A DNA stretch of 64,000 nt from Kribbella sp. VKM Ac-2569 (GCF_004216905.1 NZ_SGXJ01000009.1:100116-164115), one strand, 5' to 3'; shown: positions 25,628 through 33,676, counted from the stretch's first letter. The notes: a model not told the origin generated them from the letters alone. Made by a program: numbers and translations.

Positions 25628-25930
25628 GTGCGCGCATCGATCGACGGCGTTCTCATCGCCGACGCAACCGCCGAACACACCGTCACGATCGAGGGGAGTC
25701 GCTATTTCCCTCCGGAATCGCTGACCATCGGGTCCTTGAAAGAGAGCCCGACCCCCTATGTCTGCCCTTGGAAGGGGCAGGCTCGCTACTACAGCGTGGA
25801 GACGCCGCATCACGAGTACGTTGACGCGGCGTGGTGTTATCCGCATCCCAAGCGATCGGCGATAGAGAACGTCGGACACGACTTCACCGGCTATGTCGCC
25901 TTCGACACCACGCGAGTAACCGTCGAGTAG
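25628..25930 (+). CDS. DUF427-family protein
   Basis: A 100-residue protein recognised as DUF427: an all-beta domain with IEGSRYFPPESLTIG, TPYVCPWKGQARYYSV and YPHPKRSAIENVGHDFTGYV. The GTG start follows AGGAAG; a longer open frame upstream is not used. The conserved Cys-Pro-Trp-Lys-Gly and the His/Tyr set are in place. No biochemical role is established for the family. It stands alone, with a convergent sigma-factor gene 71 bases downstream. Confidence 0.9.
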   Translation: MRASIDGVLIADATAEHTVTIEGSRYFPPESLTIGSLKESPTPYVCPWKGQARYYSVETPHHEYVDAAWCYPHPKRSAIENVGHDFTGYVAFDTTRVTVE

Positions 25931-26001
25931 ACCGGTGATACCCGACCCGTCTGAGTCGAACTCGTAGCGTTGCTCGCGTTCTCCCCGTCCGCCGAGGCTG
26001 C

Positions 26002-26670
26002 TCACGCGATCTGTTGCTCCGCCAGGTAGCCGGCTTCGACCAGGGCGATCCGCAGCTTGCGGCGGGCGTCGAACATCATCTTGTAGATCGCGTTGTGCGT
26101 CGCTCCGAGCTGATCGGCGAGTACATCCGTCGGCATTCCGTTCAGTACGAGAGCAACGAAGACCACCCGCTGCTTGGCCGTCAGCTTCTCGTCGACGGCA
26201 CGATGCACGGCGTTCATCAGATCCCGGCTCTCGGCATGCGACTCAGGTTCGATGCCGAGTCGGGCCGGAAGACGCTCCCAATCCTCGTCGTCGAACGCAA
26301 CGTTCGCCCGCTGCCAGAAGTGCCGGTTGATCTTGGCGGCTACGTCGAAGATCACGAACTTGTACGCCCAGGTGGTGAACTTGCAGTCGCCACGGAACGT
26401 GCTGACCTTGCCGCAAATCGTCAGGAGGGCATCCGCGGCTGCCTGGTGCGCGATGTCGTCCAACTCCGGGCCGGCGAGCCGCAGTCGGGCAGCACGCCGC
26501 GCGGCCTCCGACCTTGCGGCCCGCAGGAGAACTTCGTACAAGCGACGACTCGCGACTTCACGCTGATCTCCGCCGCCGCTCAGATCGCGGACCCAGATCT
26601 GGTTCTCCCCCGCGACCTCTGGAGAGACGACCCGCACCTGCGTCAAGGACTCGGAACTCTCTCTCTTCAC
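26002..26670 (-). CDS. ECF-type RNA polymerase sigma factor
   Basis: A 222-residue sigma-70-family protein. The GTG at 26670 has GGGAGA six bases upstream and is preferred to the longer form. Region 2 is visible around ELDDIAHQAAADALLTI and FRGDCKFTTWAYKFVIFDVA, and region 4 at LTAKQRVVFVALVLNGMP then LADQLGATHNAIYKMMFDAR. No anti-sigma gene is adjacent; the nearest candidate is the small zinc-finger protein at 29130. The promoter carries the ATGGAC-N6-GTCCAT palindrome about 75 bases upstream of the start, so expression is probably under TetR-type control. Confidence 0.88.
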   Translation of the reverse strand: MKRESSESLTQVRVVSPEVAGENQIWVRDLSGGGDQREVASRRLYEVLLRAARSEAARRAARLRLAGPELDDIAHQAAADALLTICGKVSTFRGDCKFTTWAYKFVIFDVAAKINRHFWQRANVAFDDEDWERLPARLGIEPESHAESRDLMNAVHRAVDEKLTAKQRVVFVALVLNGMPTDVLADQLGATHNAIYKMMFDARRKLRIALVEAGYLAEQQIA

Positions 26671-26744
26671 TGGAATCTCCCGCGACCAACGCACTGTAAT
26701 GACCACAGGTCCGGCACATCCGTGCTGACCGATGAAAGGGTAAC

Positions 26745-26762
26745 ATGGACGATACGGTCCAT
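26745..26762. promoter_or_regulatory. perfect 18-bp palindromic operator between sigma factor and UDG genes
   Basis: ATGGAC and GTCCAT flank GATACG. Its core is the same as that at 19707-19725 (ATGGAC-GATATA-GTCCA). It is 75 bases from the sigma factor start and 210 from the UDG-family start. The whole 26671-26971 gap has no gene; besides this site it holds the partial copy at 26836-26846. Confidence 0.65.
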
Positions 26763-26835
26763 TCGCAGGTCAGTCCAATCGTCTCAACCGATAGGTCTAC
26801 AGACGGATTCGGATCAGCCCACCACCGCAGAACGG

Positions 26836-26846
26836 GTCTATATCGT
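26836..26846. promoter_or_regulatory. partial copy of the GGACGATATAG operator core
   Basis: On the minus strand this reads GGACGATATAG, identical over eleven bases to the core at 19702-19731. The second arm is degenerate (ACC instead of TCC). It is 126 bases upstream of the UDG-family gene, 74 bases from the perfect palindrome. Confidence 0.35.
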
Positions 26847-26971
26847 CCTATTAGCGATCCGCCGACACGAATCTGCATCGGGATCCGCCGTACGGCGACC
26901 TCGTCATTGATCACAGCTTGACGGTGTCGCGGGCCTGCGCCACCCTTACTCCCCCACGAATCGAGATCCGC

Positions 26972-27580
26972 ATGGACGAACTCGCAGTAGTACGTGAAGA
27001 GATCCGGAACCACGCCTCGAACGCGTGGGCGACGGAACGCGGGTACGAGCCGATCTACTCCGCGTCACCGCGGTCGAGGATCGTTGTCATCGGTCAGGCG
27101 CCCGGCCGGCAGGCTCAGGAGAGTCAGATCCCGTGGAACGATGCCAGCGGCATCAAACTGCGGCGGTGGCTGGGCGTCACCGACGCTCAGTTCTACGACC
27201 CGGACACGATCGCCCTGCTGCCGATGGACTTCTACTACCCGGGCAAGGGCGCACACGGTGATCTCCCACCGCGCCCGCCGTTCTCGTCACTGTGGCACCC
27301 GAGAATCCTGCAGCTGATGCCGGCTGTCCGTCTCACGGTTCTCATCGGGAGCTACGCCCAGAAGTATTACCTGGGAACCAGCGCCAAGAAGAACCTCACC
27401 GAGACCGTCCGCGCCTATCGGGACTACGCTCCGGACCGGATCCCGCTCGTCCATCCCTCACCTCTGAACTTCCGCTGGCAGGCCAAGAACCCATGGTTCG
27501 AGACGGACGTGATTCCCGCTCTGCAGACCCTGGTCGCGAACGCTATTCGTAGTGACCTTCGAACGTCACGCCGTCGTTGA
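26972..27580 (+). CDS. uracil-DNA-glycosylase-family protein
   Basis: A 202-residue member of the UDG superfamily. Motif A is IGQAPGRQAQ near residue 42, followed by IPWNDASGIKLRRWLGV, and the C-terminal motif B is HPSPLNFRWQAKNPWF. The sequence resembles family-4/5-like enzymes, but the four cysteines of the iron-sulfur cluster are absent. It may excise uracil or a damaged base, though activity is not assured. The ATG at 26972 gives the family N-terminus; the RBS is weak. It overlaps the convergent downstream gene by 38 bases. Confidence 0.85.
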   Translation: MDELAVVREEIRNHASNAWATERGYEPIYSASPRSRIVVIGQAPGRQAQESQIPWNDASGIKLRRWLGVTDAQFYDPDTIALLPMDFYYPGKGAHGDLPPRPPFSSLWHPRILQLMPAVRLTVLIGSYAQKYYLGTSAKKNLTETVRAYRDYAPDRIPLVHPSPLNFRWQAKNPWFETDVIPALQTLVANAIRSDLRTSRRR

Positions 27581-27872
27581 GCCCGGTGAACCTGAGTCCG
27601 ACGATCCGTGCGCCATCGACCATCCAGCGCAGCGCATAGCAGGCTCGATAGGACGGCGGCCAGAACGAGCAGAACCTGTCCTGGTCGTCGACATACCACT
27701 CGCCGGCGCTGTCGCCGCCGCGTTCGGTATAGGTCGTCTTGCCGTCGCTCGCGAAGACCTGAGTCGCGCCGTCGCCGTACACCAACCGGCCGGCAGTCAC
27801 CGCCTTCGGGATATCGACAGCCGCAACCGCCGCGCCGTCCTCCGCCTGAATCCCCTGTAATACGTCACGCAT
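27543..27872 (-). CDS. small conserved protein of unknown function
   Basis: A 109-residue protein. It contains LVYGDGATQVFASDGKTTYT, GEWYVDDQDRFCSFWPPSYR and ACYALRWMVDGARIVGLRF, a compact beta-rich domain with two cysteines around SFWPPSYRAC. Similar small proteins in rhizobia and actinobacteria are annotated as hypothetical. GGAAGG lies about eleven bases upstream of the ATG at 27872; an ATG nine bases further upstream almost abuts that motif. The 3' end overlaps the UDG-family gene by 38 bases in convergent orientation. Confidence 0.65.
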   Translation of the reverse strand: MRDVLQGIQAEDGAAVAAVDIPKAVTAGRLVYGDGATQVFASDGKTTYTERGGDSAGEWYVDDQDRFCSFWPPSYRACYALRWMVDGARIVGLRFTGLNDGVTFEGHYE

Positions 27873-27961
27873 CGCGCCCATCGCCTTCCGTCATCGACTT
27901 GCCTTCGATGCATTGGTGGCCACCGACGCACGCATGCTTACTGTGCGAAGAGCACAGCAGT

Positions 27962-27998
27962 GAGGGCGTGTCCATCGCTCATCGATGGACACGCCCTC
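27962..27998. terminator. terminator of the msrB-msrA operon
   Basis: A perfect 16-bp stem (arm GAGGGCGTGTCCATCG) with a five-base loop, starting 13 bases beyond the msrA stop on the minus strand. It also lies in front of the minus-strand gene at 27543-27872, and so insulates it from the msr transcript. Confidence 0.85.
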
Positions 27999-28010
27999 GG
28001 GGTCAGACAC

Positions 28011-28559
28011 TCAGGCGGTGGCGCGGCGTGGAAGAACCCAGTTCGGACGTGCGAAGTGGCACGTATACCCAGCCGGGTACTTGATCAGGTAGTCCTGGTG
28101 CTCGGGCTCGGCCTCCCAGAACGGGCCCGCGGGCTCGATCGTCGTCAACGCCTTGCCCGGCCACAGCCCTGAAGCATCAACGTCCGCGATCGTCTCGCGG
28201 GCCACCTTCTCCTGCTCCGGGGTGAGCGGAAAGATCGCCGAACGGTAGCTGGTGCCGACATCGTTACCCTGCCGGTTCAGCGTCGACGGGTCATGGATCT
28301 GGAAGAAGAACGACAGGATGTCGCGGTACGTCGTCCGCGCCGGGTCGAAAACGATCTCGACCGCCTCTGCGTGCCCGGGGTGGTTGCGGTACGTCGCGTG
28401 ATCGTTCTGGCCGCCGGTGTACCCGACACGTGTGTCGAGCACGCCGCGCTGCCTGCGGATGAGATCCTCCATACCCCAGAAGCACCCGCCTGCGAGAACC
28501 GCGGTTTCGGTACCCGGCCTGCGGGTGATCTCTCCGCTGTCGTGAATTCCGCTGGTCAT
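28011..28559 (-). CDS. msrA: peptide methionine (S)-S-oxide reductase
   Basis: A 182-residue MsrA. The catalytic GCFWG motif is present with Cys26 (AGGCFWGMEDLIRRQRGV). VGYTGG, HAEAVEIVFDP and DPSTLNRQGNDVGTSYRSAI are standard for the family. A further Cys (YTCHF) near the C-terminus could act as the resolving residue. The ATG overlaps the msrB stop (ATGA), so the two reductases are translationally coupled and repair both methionine sulfoxide epimers in the cytoplasm. A terminator follows directly. Confidence 0.96.
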   Translation of the reverse strand: MTSGIHDSGEITRRPGTETAVLAGGCFWGMEDLIRRQRGVLDTRVGYTGGQNDHATYRNHPGHAEAVEIVFDPARTTYRDILSFFFQIHDPSTLNRQGNDVGTSYRSAIFPLTPEQEKVARETIADVDASGLWPGKALTTIEPAGPFWEAEPEHQDYLIKYPAGYTCHFARPNWVLPRRATA

Positions 28560-29026
28560 GATGCGGGCTCCTCGGTACTGGTGGCCTCGAACAGGGACCG
28601 GTACTCGCCGTAGCCCTGCGCCTCGAGCTCTGCGACCGGGACGAAGCGCAGCGCGGCGGAGTTCATGCAGTACCGCTGACCGCCGGCGTTGACCGGACCG
28701 TCGTCGAACACGTGGCCGAGGTGGCTGCCGGCGCCGGCGGACAAGGCCTCCGTGCGGATCATCCCGTACGACCTGTCGGCCTCCGTACGGACGGCATCCA
28801 CCGCGATCGGCCTGGTGAAGCTCGGCCAACCCGTGCCGCTGTCGTATTTGTCGGTCGACGAGAACAGGGGCTGTCCGGAGACAACATCCACGTAGATCCC
28901 GGCTTCGTGGTTGTCCCAGTACTCGTTCCGGAACGCAGGCTCGGTGCCGCCTTCCTGAGTGACGCGGAACTGGTAGTCGGTGAGGCGGCTGAGCGCCTCC
29001 GAAGTCTTCCGGTAGTCGTGAGACAC
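28556..29026 (-). CDS. msrB: peptide methionine (R)-S-oxide reductase
   Basis: A 156-residue MsrB. The GTG at 29026 has AAGGAG five bases upstream, and the protein then begins with the family N-terminus (LTDYQFRVTQEGGTEPAF). GTGWPSFT, GAGSHLGHVFDDGP and RYCMNSAALRF hold the active site, with Cys120 as nucleophile. The two CxxC zinc motifs of many MsrB proteins are missing, so it is the zinc-free form. First gene of the msrB-msrA pair. Confidence 0.95.
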   Translation of the reverse strand: MSHDYRKTSEALSRLTDYQFRVTQEGGTEPAFRNEYWDNHEAGIYVDVVSGQPLFSSTDKYDSGTGWPSFTRPIAVDAVRTEADRSYGMIRTEALSAGAGSHLGHVFDDGPVNAGGQRYCMNSAALRFVPVAELEAQGYGEYRSLFEATSTEEPAS

Positions 29027-29129
29027 GATTTCTCCTTCTCTGACGCCGCTGGCTGCGCCGTCATCATGTACAACACCATGGGCAGTTGATTTGGTCCCGA
29101 GTTCAGGAGGAGCCACCGTGACCGCGATC

Positions 29130-29363
29130 TCAGTCCGGAGGACGCTCATCGTCCTGTACGGCGGCCAGCAGTCCGTCCATATCCTCCGCGCAGGCTTCAC
29201 AGGCGGCCAGATGCGCGGCCACGCCCGGATAGTGCTGGGCGGCGTCGACCCCTGCTGCGAGCAGCTCGGCGTACAGGTGCATGACAGCCATCGCCTCATC
29301 GCACCCCACGTCACGCGGGTCAGTCGCCAGAAACCGCTCGAGCCTCTGCCGCGACCCGGTCAT
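29130..29363 (-). CDS. small zinc-finger (anti-sigma-like) protein
   Basis: A 77-residue protein with HLAACEACAEDMDGLL, the His-x3-Cys-x2-Cys pattern of the zf-HC2/ZAS anti-sigma fold, in a single helical domain without a membrane segment. MTGSRQRLERFLATDPRDVG begins it and an internal DEAMAVMHLYAELLAAG helix follows. It could be a soluble anti-sigma factor for a redox sigma factor, but no sigma gene is adjacent; the closest is 2.5 kb away at 26002. The msrB gene lies about 100 bases downstream on the same strand. Confidence 0.7.
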   Translation of the reverse strand: MTGSRQRLERFLATDPRDVGCDEAMAVMHLYAELLAAGVDAAQHYPGVAAHLAACEACAEDMDGLLAAVQDDERPPD

Positions 29364-29550
29364 GACCTTTCACCTCTGTCCATCTGTGATCAGCAGCCCG
29401 TTCTGATAACCGTTAGTGGTCGTGCGGCTCGGAATCTTACGCCCTGCATCGAACTCGACCTGCGTGGTAAGACGTCGAGGGTGTGGTGCAGCCAACGCAT
29501 GTGAACAGAAAGTTCGGTGTAAGCGACAGCTGGATACAAGGAGATGCCGG

Positions 29551-30468
29551 ATGAGGGCAATTGTGGTGACGGACGAGAGTGCGGGGACGGCTGGGATGAC
29601 GCTGGCCGAGCGTCCCCAGCCGACGCCGGCGATCAACGACGTGGTGGTCGAGATCCACGCCTCGGGCTACGTTCCGACCGAGCTGACGTGGCCGTCGACC
29701 TGGACCGATCGCGCCGACCACAACCGGACACCGTCGGTCCCCGGGCACGAGCTGGCCGGAGTGGTCACCGCGCTCGGCTACGGCACGACCGGCCTGTCCG
29801 TCGGTCAGCGGGTGTTCGGTCTCGCGGACTGGCACCGCGACGGCACGCTGGCCGAATACGTGGCGATCGAGGCCCGCAACCTCGCGCCGCTCCCGGGCGA
29901 CGTCGACTTCTCGGTCGGCGCGAGCCTGCCGATTTCCGGACTGACCGCGTGGCAGGGACTGTTCCAGCACGGCCGCCTCGAAGCAGGACAGACCGTGCTC
30001 GCCCACGGCGCGGCCGGCGCGGTCGGGACGATGGTGACGCAACTCGCACGTGAGTTCGGTGCGTACGTGATCGGTACCGGACGTGCCGCCGACCGCGAGA
30101 AGGCGCTCGATTACGGTGCCCACGCCTTTGTCGACCTGGCCAACGAGTCGCTGGAGGACGTCGGCGGGGTCGATCTGGTGTTCGACGTCATCGGCGGCGA
30201 CATCCAGAAGCGCTCCGCGGCACTCGTCCGCGCCGGCGGAACCCTGGTCACTGTTGTCGGACCACCCGAGTCACGTCCCGCGGACGGCCTGGCGGTCGAC
30301 TTCGTCGTCGAAGCCGACCGCACACAACTCGTCGAGATCGTCCAACGGGTACGCGACGGACGGCTGCGCACGAACATCGGCACCGTGGCAACCCTCGACG
30401 ATGCCGTAGCCACCTTCAACTCCACCGAGCGCACCAAGGGAAAGACCATCATCCAAATTCGCTCATAA
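29551..30468 (+). CDS. NADP-dependent quinone oxidoreductase-like (MDR) protein
   Basis: A 305-residue medium-chain dehydrogenase without zinc ligands, of the quinone-oxidoreductase type. The start has AAGGAG eight bases upstream. PSVPGHELAGVVTALG (GroES domain), ISGLTAWQGLF and the nucleotide motif LAHGAAGAVGTMVTQLA are typical, as is the C-terminal STERTKGKTIIQI. It probably reduces quinones, enones or similar electrophiles with NADPH. It stands alone and converges on the NTF2-like gene at 30566 through a hairpin. Confidence 0.9.
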   Translation: MRAIVVTDESAGTAGMTLAERPQPTPAINDVVVEIHASGYVPTELTWPSTWTDRADHNRTPSVPGHELAGVVTALGYGTTGLSVGQRVFGLADWHRDGTLAEYVAIEARNLAPLPGDVDFSVGASLPISGLTAWQGLFQHGRLEAGQTVLAHGAAGAVGTMVTQLAREFGAYVIGTGRAADREKALDYGAHAFVDLANESLEDVGGVDLVFDVIGGDIQKRSAALVRAGGTLVTVVGPPESRPADGLAVDFVVEADRTQLVEIVQRVRDGRLRTNIGTVATLDDAVATFNSTERTKGKTIIQIRS

Positions 30469-30484
30469 GGACCGAAACTGCGGC

Positions 30485-30515
30485 GGCCTGGTGGATCAGT
30501 TTCAGCCGCCAGGCC
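30485..30515. terminator. possible terminator between convergent genes
   Basis: GGCCTGG (30485-30491) and CCAGGCC (30509-30515) can pair over a 17-base loop, with GAAACTG (30474-30480) and CAGTTTC (30497-30503) as an alternative overlapping pairing. It lies between the stops of the convergent genes ending at 30468 and 30566. The stem is short and two foldings compete. Confidence 0.45.
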
Positions 30516-30565
30516 CGCAGTGGTCGTCGACCGTGCGGCGGGCATCCAGGCGGGATACCAGGCAT

Positions 30566-30946
30566 TCAGGGAGCGATCTCGAGCCTGGTGATGAGGCCAT
30601 CGGTGAGGTTGAAACGATAGATGACGTCGACGACACCACCGGGGAAGTCGCCCTCGAGGCGGTTGGTGACGACGTACTGGCCGTCGTCGAACTTCTCGAC
30701 GTGAGTCGCCGTGACCGTGTAGGTGTACTTGCTGGACTCGGCTTCGCGCCAGTGGTGGATCTCGTCGTGACCGGCATAGGTCTTCTCGTTGTCGATCACG
30801 GTGGCGTCTGGCGCGAAGGCCGCGAGCAGGTCGTGAGCGTTCGCCTTGTGCTGCGGATCTGCTTCACGCAGGAACCGCATGATGGCGTGCGGCAGGTGCA
30901 TGGCCATCTCGCCTGCGGTCGGGTCGGGCGGGGTCTGGATCGTCAT
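30566..30946 (-). CDS. NTF2-like (SnoaL-type) protein
   Basis: A 126-residue single-domain protein of the NTF2/SnoaL fold. A helical start (MHLPHAIMRFLREADPQHKA) leads to LLAAFAPDATVIDNEKTYAG, HDEIHHWREAESSKYTYTVT and a closing beta sheet (GGVVDVIYRFNLTDGLITRL). AAGGTG precedes the ATG. Members bind small ligands or act as isomerases and cyclases, and the substrate cannot be inferred. It is 50 bases downstream of the DUF6510 gene on the same strand and may be the last gene of that operon. Confidence 0.85.
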   Translation of the reverse strand: MTIQTPPDPTAGEMAMHLPHAIMRFLREADPQHKANAHDLLAAFAPDATVIDNEKTYAGHDEIHHWREAESSKYTYTVTATHVEKFDDGQYVVTNRLEGDFPGGVVDVIYRFNLTDGLITRLEIAP

Positions 30947-30995
30947 CTGGCACCTTTCAGGTCGAGGGTGAACAGCAGGTTGTCGTAAGTCGGGA

Positions 30996-31253
30996 TTACG
31001 CCAACGGGAGGATCGCGTGTGTCATTCCCGGCGCATCGAGGCAGTACATGCCGCGCCGTTCACTGAGCATCAGCAGGATCGTGTCGCAGTCCCTGCACCG
31101 AGCCACCGTGCCAGGCCCGGACGCGTACACCGCCATCTCGGCCACCGCACCGGTCTTCCCACAACCGGTGCACTGGTATCCCATGGTCGTCATGTCTCGC
31201 GCGAAGAGATCATGCATGACGCCCGCCATTGCGTTGCCGTCGAGAGGATGCAT
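30996..31253 (-). CDS. DUF6510-family zinc-ribbon protein
   Basis: An 85-residue protein recognised as DUF6510: MHPLDGNAMAGVMHDLFA, YQCTGCGKTGAVAEM, GTVARCRDCDTILLMLSERR. Two CxxC pairs form a probable zinc ribbon. The ATG at 31253 is chosen because the family begins right before LDGNA and AGGAG lies ten bases upstream; a GTG at 31262 overlaps the stop of the flavin reductase (GTGA) and cannot be excluded. The family travels with SUOX-like proteins and ferredoxin-reductase-like proteins across actinobacteria, and may be an accessory or redox adaptor. Confidence 0.85.
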   Translation of the reverse strand: MHPLDGNAMAGVMHDLFARDMTTMGYQCTGCGKTGAVAEMAVYASGPGTVARCRDCDTILLMLSERRGMYCLDAPGMTHAILPLA

Positions 31254-31258
31254 TGTCG

Positions 31259-32008
31259 TCACACTCCTGTCCCGCCGAAGCGTTCGGTCCGGATCCGTCC
31301 CGGGTCATGCCCCAAAGCAACCAAGCCTGCAGCCGCGGTCTCGACAAACGCCGTTGGCCCGCAGATATAGGTGAGCGGCTCCTCCTTGGCTGACCATCCG
31401 GTGGTGGACAGGAGTGCCGGGTCGATGCGTCCGCGGTAGCCGCGCCAGTCGTCCGGAGCCTCGCGAGTCAAGGTGACCGAGACATCGACCAGGTCGTCGG
31501 CAGCCAGCTTGATGAGTTCCTCACGGTAGATCAACAACTCCAGCGACCGCGCCGAACACAGCAGGCGAACAGGCACCCGGCTTCCGCTCGCGCGGTGATG
31601 CCGCAGCATCGACCGAAAGGGCACCAGTCCTGATCCGCCGGCGACCAGGAACAACGGTCCACCGAGTTCGTTGTCCCAGGCAAAGTATCCGCCGACCGGG
31701 CCTCGCAACTCGATTTCGTCGCCTGGCCGCAACTCGTCCACCAGGTACGGCGACACCTCACCGTCGTCGAGTCGCTCGACGGTGAGCGACACGTCCGCGT
31801 CCTCAGGCGCCGACGCGATCGAATAGCTTCGCTCCGTCTGATACCCGTCGGGTGCCGTCAGCCGTACGTCGACGTGCTGACCTGCGCGGTGCCCGGGCCA
31901 ATCCCGGATGGCAAGCGCGATGGTCGTGACCCGCGGAGTCTCGACGGTCATCGAGACCACCGTCCCGGTCTGCCAGGTCAGTCGCCCTGGTAGCGCTGCT
32001 CTTTCCAC
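31259..32008 (-). CDS. FAD-binding ferredoxin reductase-like oxidoreductase
   Basis: A 249-residue flavoprotein of the ferredoxin-NADP+ reductase family. The FAD motif is RSYSIAS, the phosphate-binding GPVGGYF follows, the pyridine-nucleotide motif is VAGGSGLVPFRSML and CGPTAFVE lies near the C-terminus. There is no 2Fe-2S domain. The GTG start overlaps the SUOX-like gene by 31 bases; the N-terminal strand LTWQTGTVVSMT is conserved in the family, so a shorter start is unlikely. It probably feeds electrons to or from the molybdoprotein encoded upstream. Confidence 0.9.
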   Translation of the reverse strand: MERAALPGRLTWQTGTVVSMTVETPRVTTIALAIRDWPGHRAGQHVDVRLTAPDGYQTERSYSIASAPEDADVSLTVERLDDGEVSPYLVDELRPGDEIELRGPVGGYFAWDNELGGPLFLVAGGSGLVPFRSMLRHHRASGSRVPVRLLCSARSLELLIYREELIKLAADDLVDVSVTLTREAPDDWRGYRGRIDPALLSTTGWSAKEEPLTYICGPTAFVETAAAGLVALGHDPGRIRTERFGGTGV

Positions 32009-32574
32009 GGGTCTCCATAGTTGTGATAGCCGAACATCTCCCAGAACCCGGGCTCATCGGCTGGGCGTAGCTCCAGGCCACGGATCCATTTCGCGCTCTT
32101 CCAGAAGTACAGGTGCGGTACGAGAAGGCGTGCCGGCCCACCGTGTTCCGGGTCGAGCGGCTGCCCGTCGTACTCGTCGACGACCCAAGCCTGTCCACCC
32201 CGCAGGTCCGCCAGTGGGACGTTCGTCGTGTAGCCGCCGTCGCAGAACGCCAGCGCATAGGACGCCTGGGTCGGCGCCGCATCGAGCAAGGTGTCGAGCG
32301 AGACGCCCGACCAGGTCGTGTCCAGCTTCGTCCACTTCGTCACACAATGGATGTCGACGGTGATGTTCTCGTGCGGCAACGCCCGGAACGCTTGCCACGA
32401 CCATGAGACCGGCCGGTTCACGAGTCCACGGACCGTGAAGTCCCACGTGTCCAGTGGCGTGTACGGAGTCGGCCCGGCCGACAACACCGGAAAGTCCCGG
32501 GTCACGTACTGCCCGGGCGGAACCCGCGCTGAATCCGCAGGACGCCGCCCGACGAACCCTCTGCTGACAGCCAT
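31978..32574 (-). CDS. sulfite-oxidase-like molybdopterin oxidoreductase
   Basis: A 198-residue single-domain protein of the SUOX/MsrP fold. The molybdenum-ligating Cys77 lies in VDIHCVTKWTKLDTTW, and GYTTNVPLADL, GGPARLLVPHLYFWKSAKW and ELRPADEPGFWE are conserved. It has no dimerisation domain and no Tat signal, so it is the small cytoplasmic actinobacterial form. The substrate is unknown; S- or N-oxide reduction is plausible. The ATG overlaps the dps stop by one base, and the next gene encodes its likely flavin partner. Confidence 0.9.
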   Translation of the reverse strand: MAVSRGFVGRRPADSARVPPGQYVTRDFPVLSAGPTPYTPLDTWDFTVRGLVNRPVSWSWQAFRALPHENITVDIHCVTKWTKLDTTWSGVSLDTLLDAAPTQASYALAFCDGGYTTNVPLADLRGGQAWVVDEYDGQPLDPEHGGPARLLVPHLYFWKSAKWIRGLELRPADEPGFWEMFGYHNYGDPWKEQRYQGD

Positions 32575-33071
32575 CAGGCCTTCTCACCGAGCTGCGCACG
32601 CAGCATCCACTGGTGCTTCTCGAGCATCCCGACAACCCTGACCAGCACGTCCTGCGTGACCAGATCCGCCGCACCGACCGATCCCAGCCGCTTACGAATC
32701 CGCTCGGCGACGGCCGCGACCCGCCGGCCCAACTCCCAGACGACCGCGTGATCTGCCAGCGACCGTACCGCGACAGACTCGACACGCGACCCCGCCGCAA
32801 CCGCCGCACTCTGCCCGTCAGGAACGACTCCCAACGTCACCGCGCGTTCAGCAACAACATCCGCGAGCTCGCGCCACTCCCCGACCACCTCGTCGAGGAA
32901 CAGATGCACACCATGCGCGGCCGCCCCCACCACACTCCAGTGCAACTGCTTGCCGATGAGCGACAGATCGATCAGGTCCTGCATCACAACTTGCAGCTCC
33001 CCACCGACTGCCGCCCGCTCGTTCGGATTGTCCAGCGGCGGCAACTGCACCGAGTTCGCAACAGATTCCAT
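32574..33071 (-). CDS. Dps-family DNA-protecting ferritin
   Basis: A 165-residue Dps-like protein. ALIGKQLHWSV-type sequence (LIGKQLHWSVVGAAAHG) followed by HLFLDEVVGEWRELADVVAE carries the His/Asp/Glu residues of the inter-subunit ferroxidase site. The ATG at 33071 is preferred because GGAGG lies seven bases upstream; an ATG six bases further 5' directly abuts the RBS. As first gene of the dps-SUOX-reductase-DUF6510 operon it ties the set to iron and peroxide stress. Confidence 0.9.
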   Translation of the reverse strand: MESVANSVQLPPLDNPNERAAVGGELQVVMQDLIDLSLIGKQLHWSVVGAAAHGVHLFLDEVVGEWRELADVVAERAVTLGVVPDGQSAAVAAGSRVESVAVRSLADHAVVWELGRRVAAVAERIRKRLGSVGAADLVTQDVLVRVVGMLEKHQWMLRAQLGEKA

Positions 33072-33144
33072 AGACATACCTCCCCAGTGTCACGACCGCC
33101 ACCGGACCTTTCCTTACCAGCCGGACAATCCTCCTCGGGAGTCG

Positions 33145-33492
33145 TCAGAACCCAACCGGGCGCCCGCCCGCCACGAGCTGGTAGGAGTCGGTGACGAGCT
33201 GCTTCACCAGCTTCTCGTCGACCGTGCCCCCGCCTGCCACAGTGATCCAGTGCTTCTTGTTCATGTGATAGCCGGGGCTGATGTCCGCGTACTGCTCTCG
33301 GAGGGCGGAAGCCTTGTCCGGATCAGCTTTCAGGATCACGACAGGGCGACCCGGCAAGTCCGTCATGAGCATGAAGACCTTGCTGCGCACCTTGTAAACA
33401 TCCCAGTTGGGGTCGAGACGATGCTCCAGGTCGGCCCCCGGCAGGTTCATGGCGACGTCGTTTGCGATCCCCTGCAGCTCTAGCGTGTCCAC
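33145..33492 (-). CDS. MmcQ/YjbR-family protein
   Basis: A 115-residue YjbR-fold protein. LPGADLEHRLDPNWDVYKVR, KVFMLMTDLPGRPVVILKAD and PGYHMNKKHWITVAGGG are clear family marks. The GTG at 33492 follows GGAG by nine bases; a TTG three codons earlier is less likely. The fold resembles the CyaY/double-wing type and is often called DNA-binding, but function is unproven. It precedes dps on the same strand with a 73-bp gap. Confidence 0.9.
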   Translation of the reverse strand: MDTLELQGIANDVAMNLPGADLEHRLDPNWDVYKVRSKVFMLMTDLPGRPVVILKADPDKASALREQYADISPGYHMNKKHWITVAGGGTVDEKLVKQLVTDSYQLVAGGRPVGF

Positions 33493-33676
33493 GGCGATCA
33501 ACTCCGTTCTCGATACGAATGGCCAGCAATTGCAGGCGTCCTCCTTTGGTGGCCAGATCGGTGTGAATCTTTCACCTACCCGGAGAGGAGCGGGTTGGCC
33601 GACCGAGCGGCGGTAAGAACCGGCGCGGGCCAGACACTAACGACTCGCACCACCCCCTATCGGAGGCTGATTCGCT

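Noticed and set aside
27962..27998. Hairpin as a mobile-element end
   Set aside because: Position directly behind msrA and a perfect GC-rich stem fit a terminator better; no second copy was noticed.
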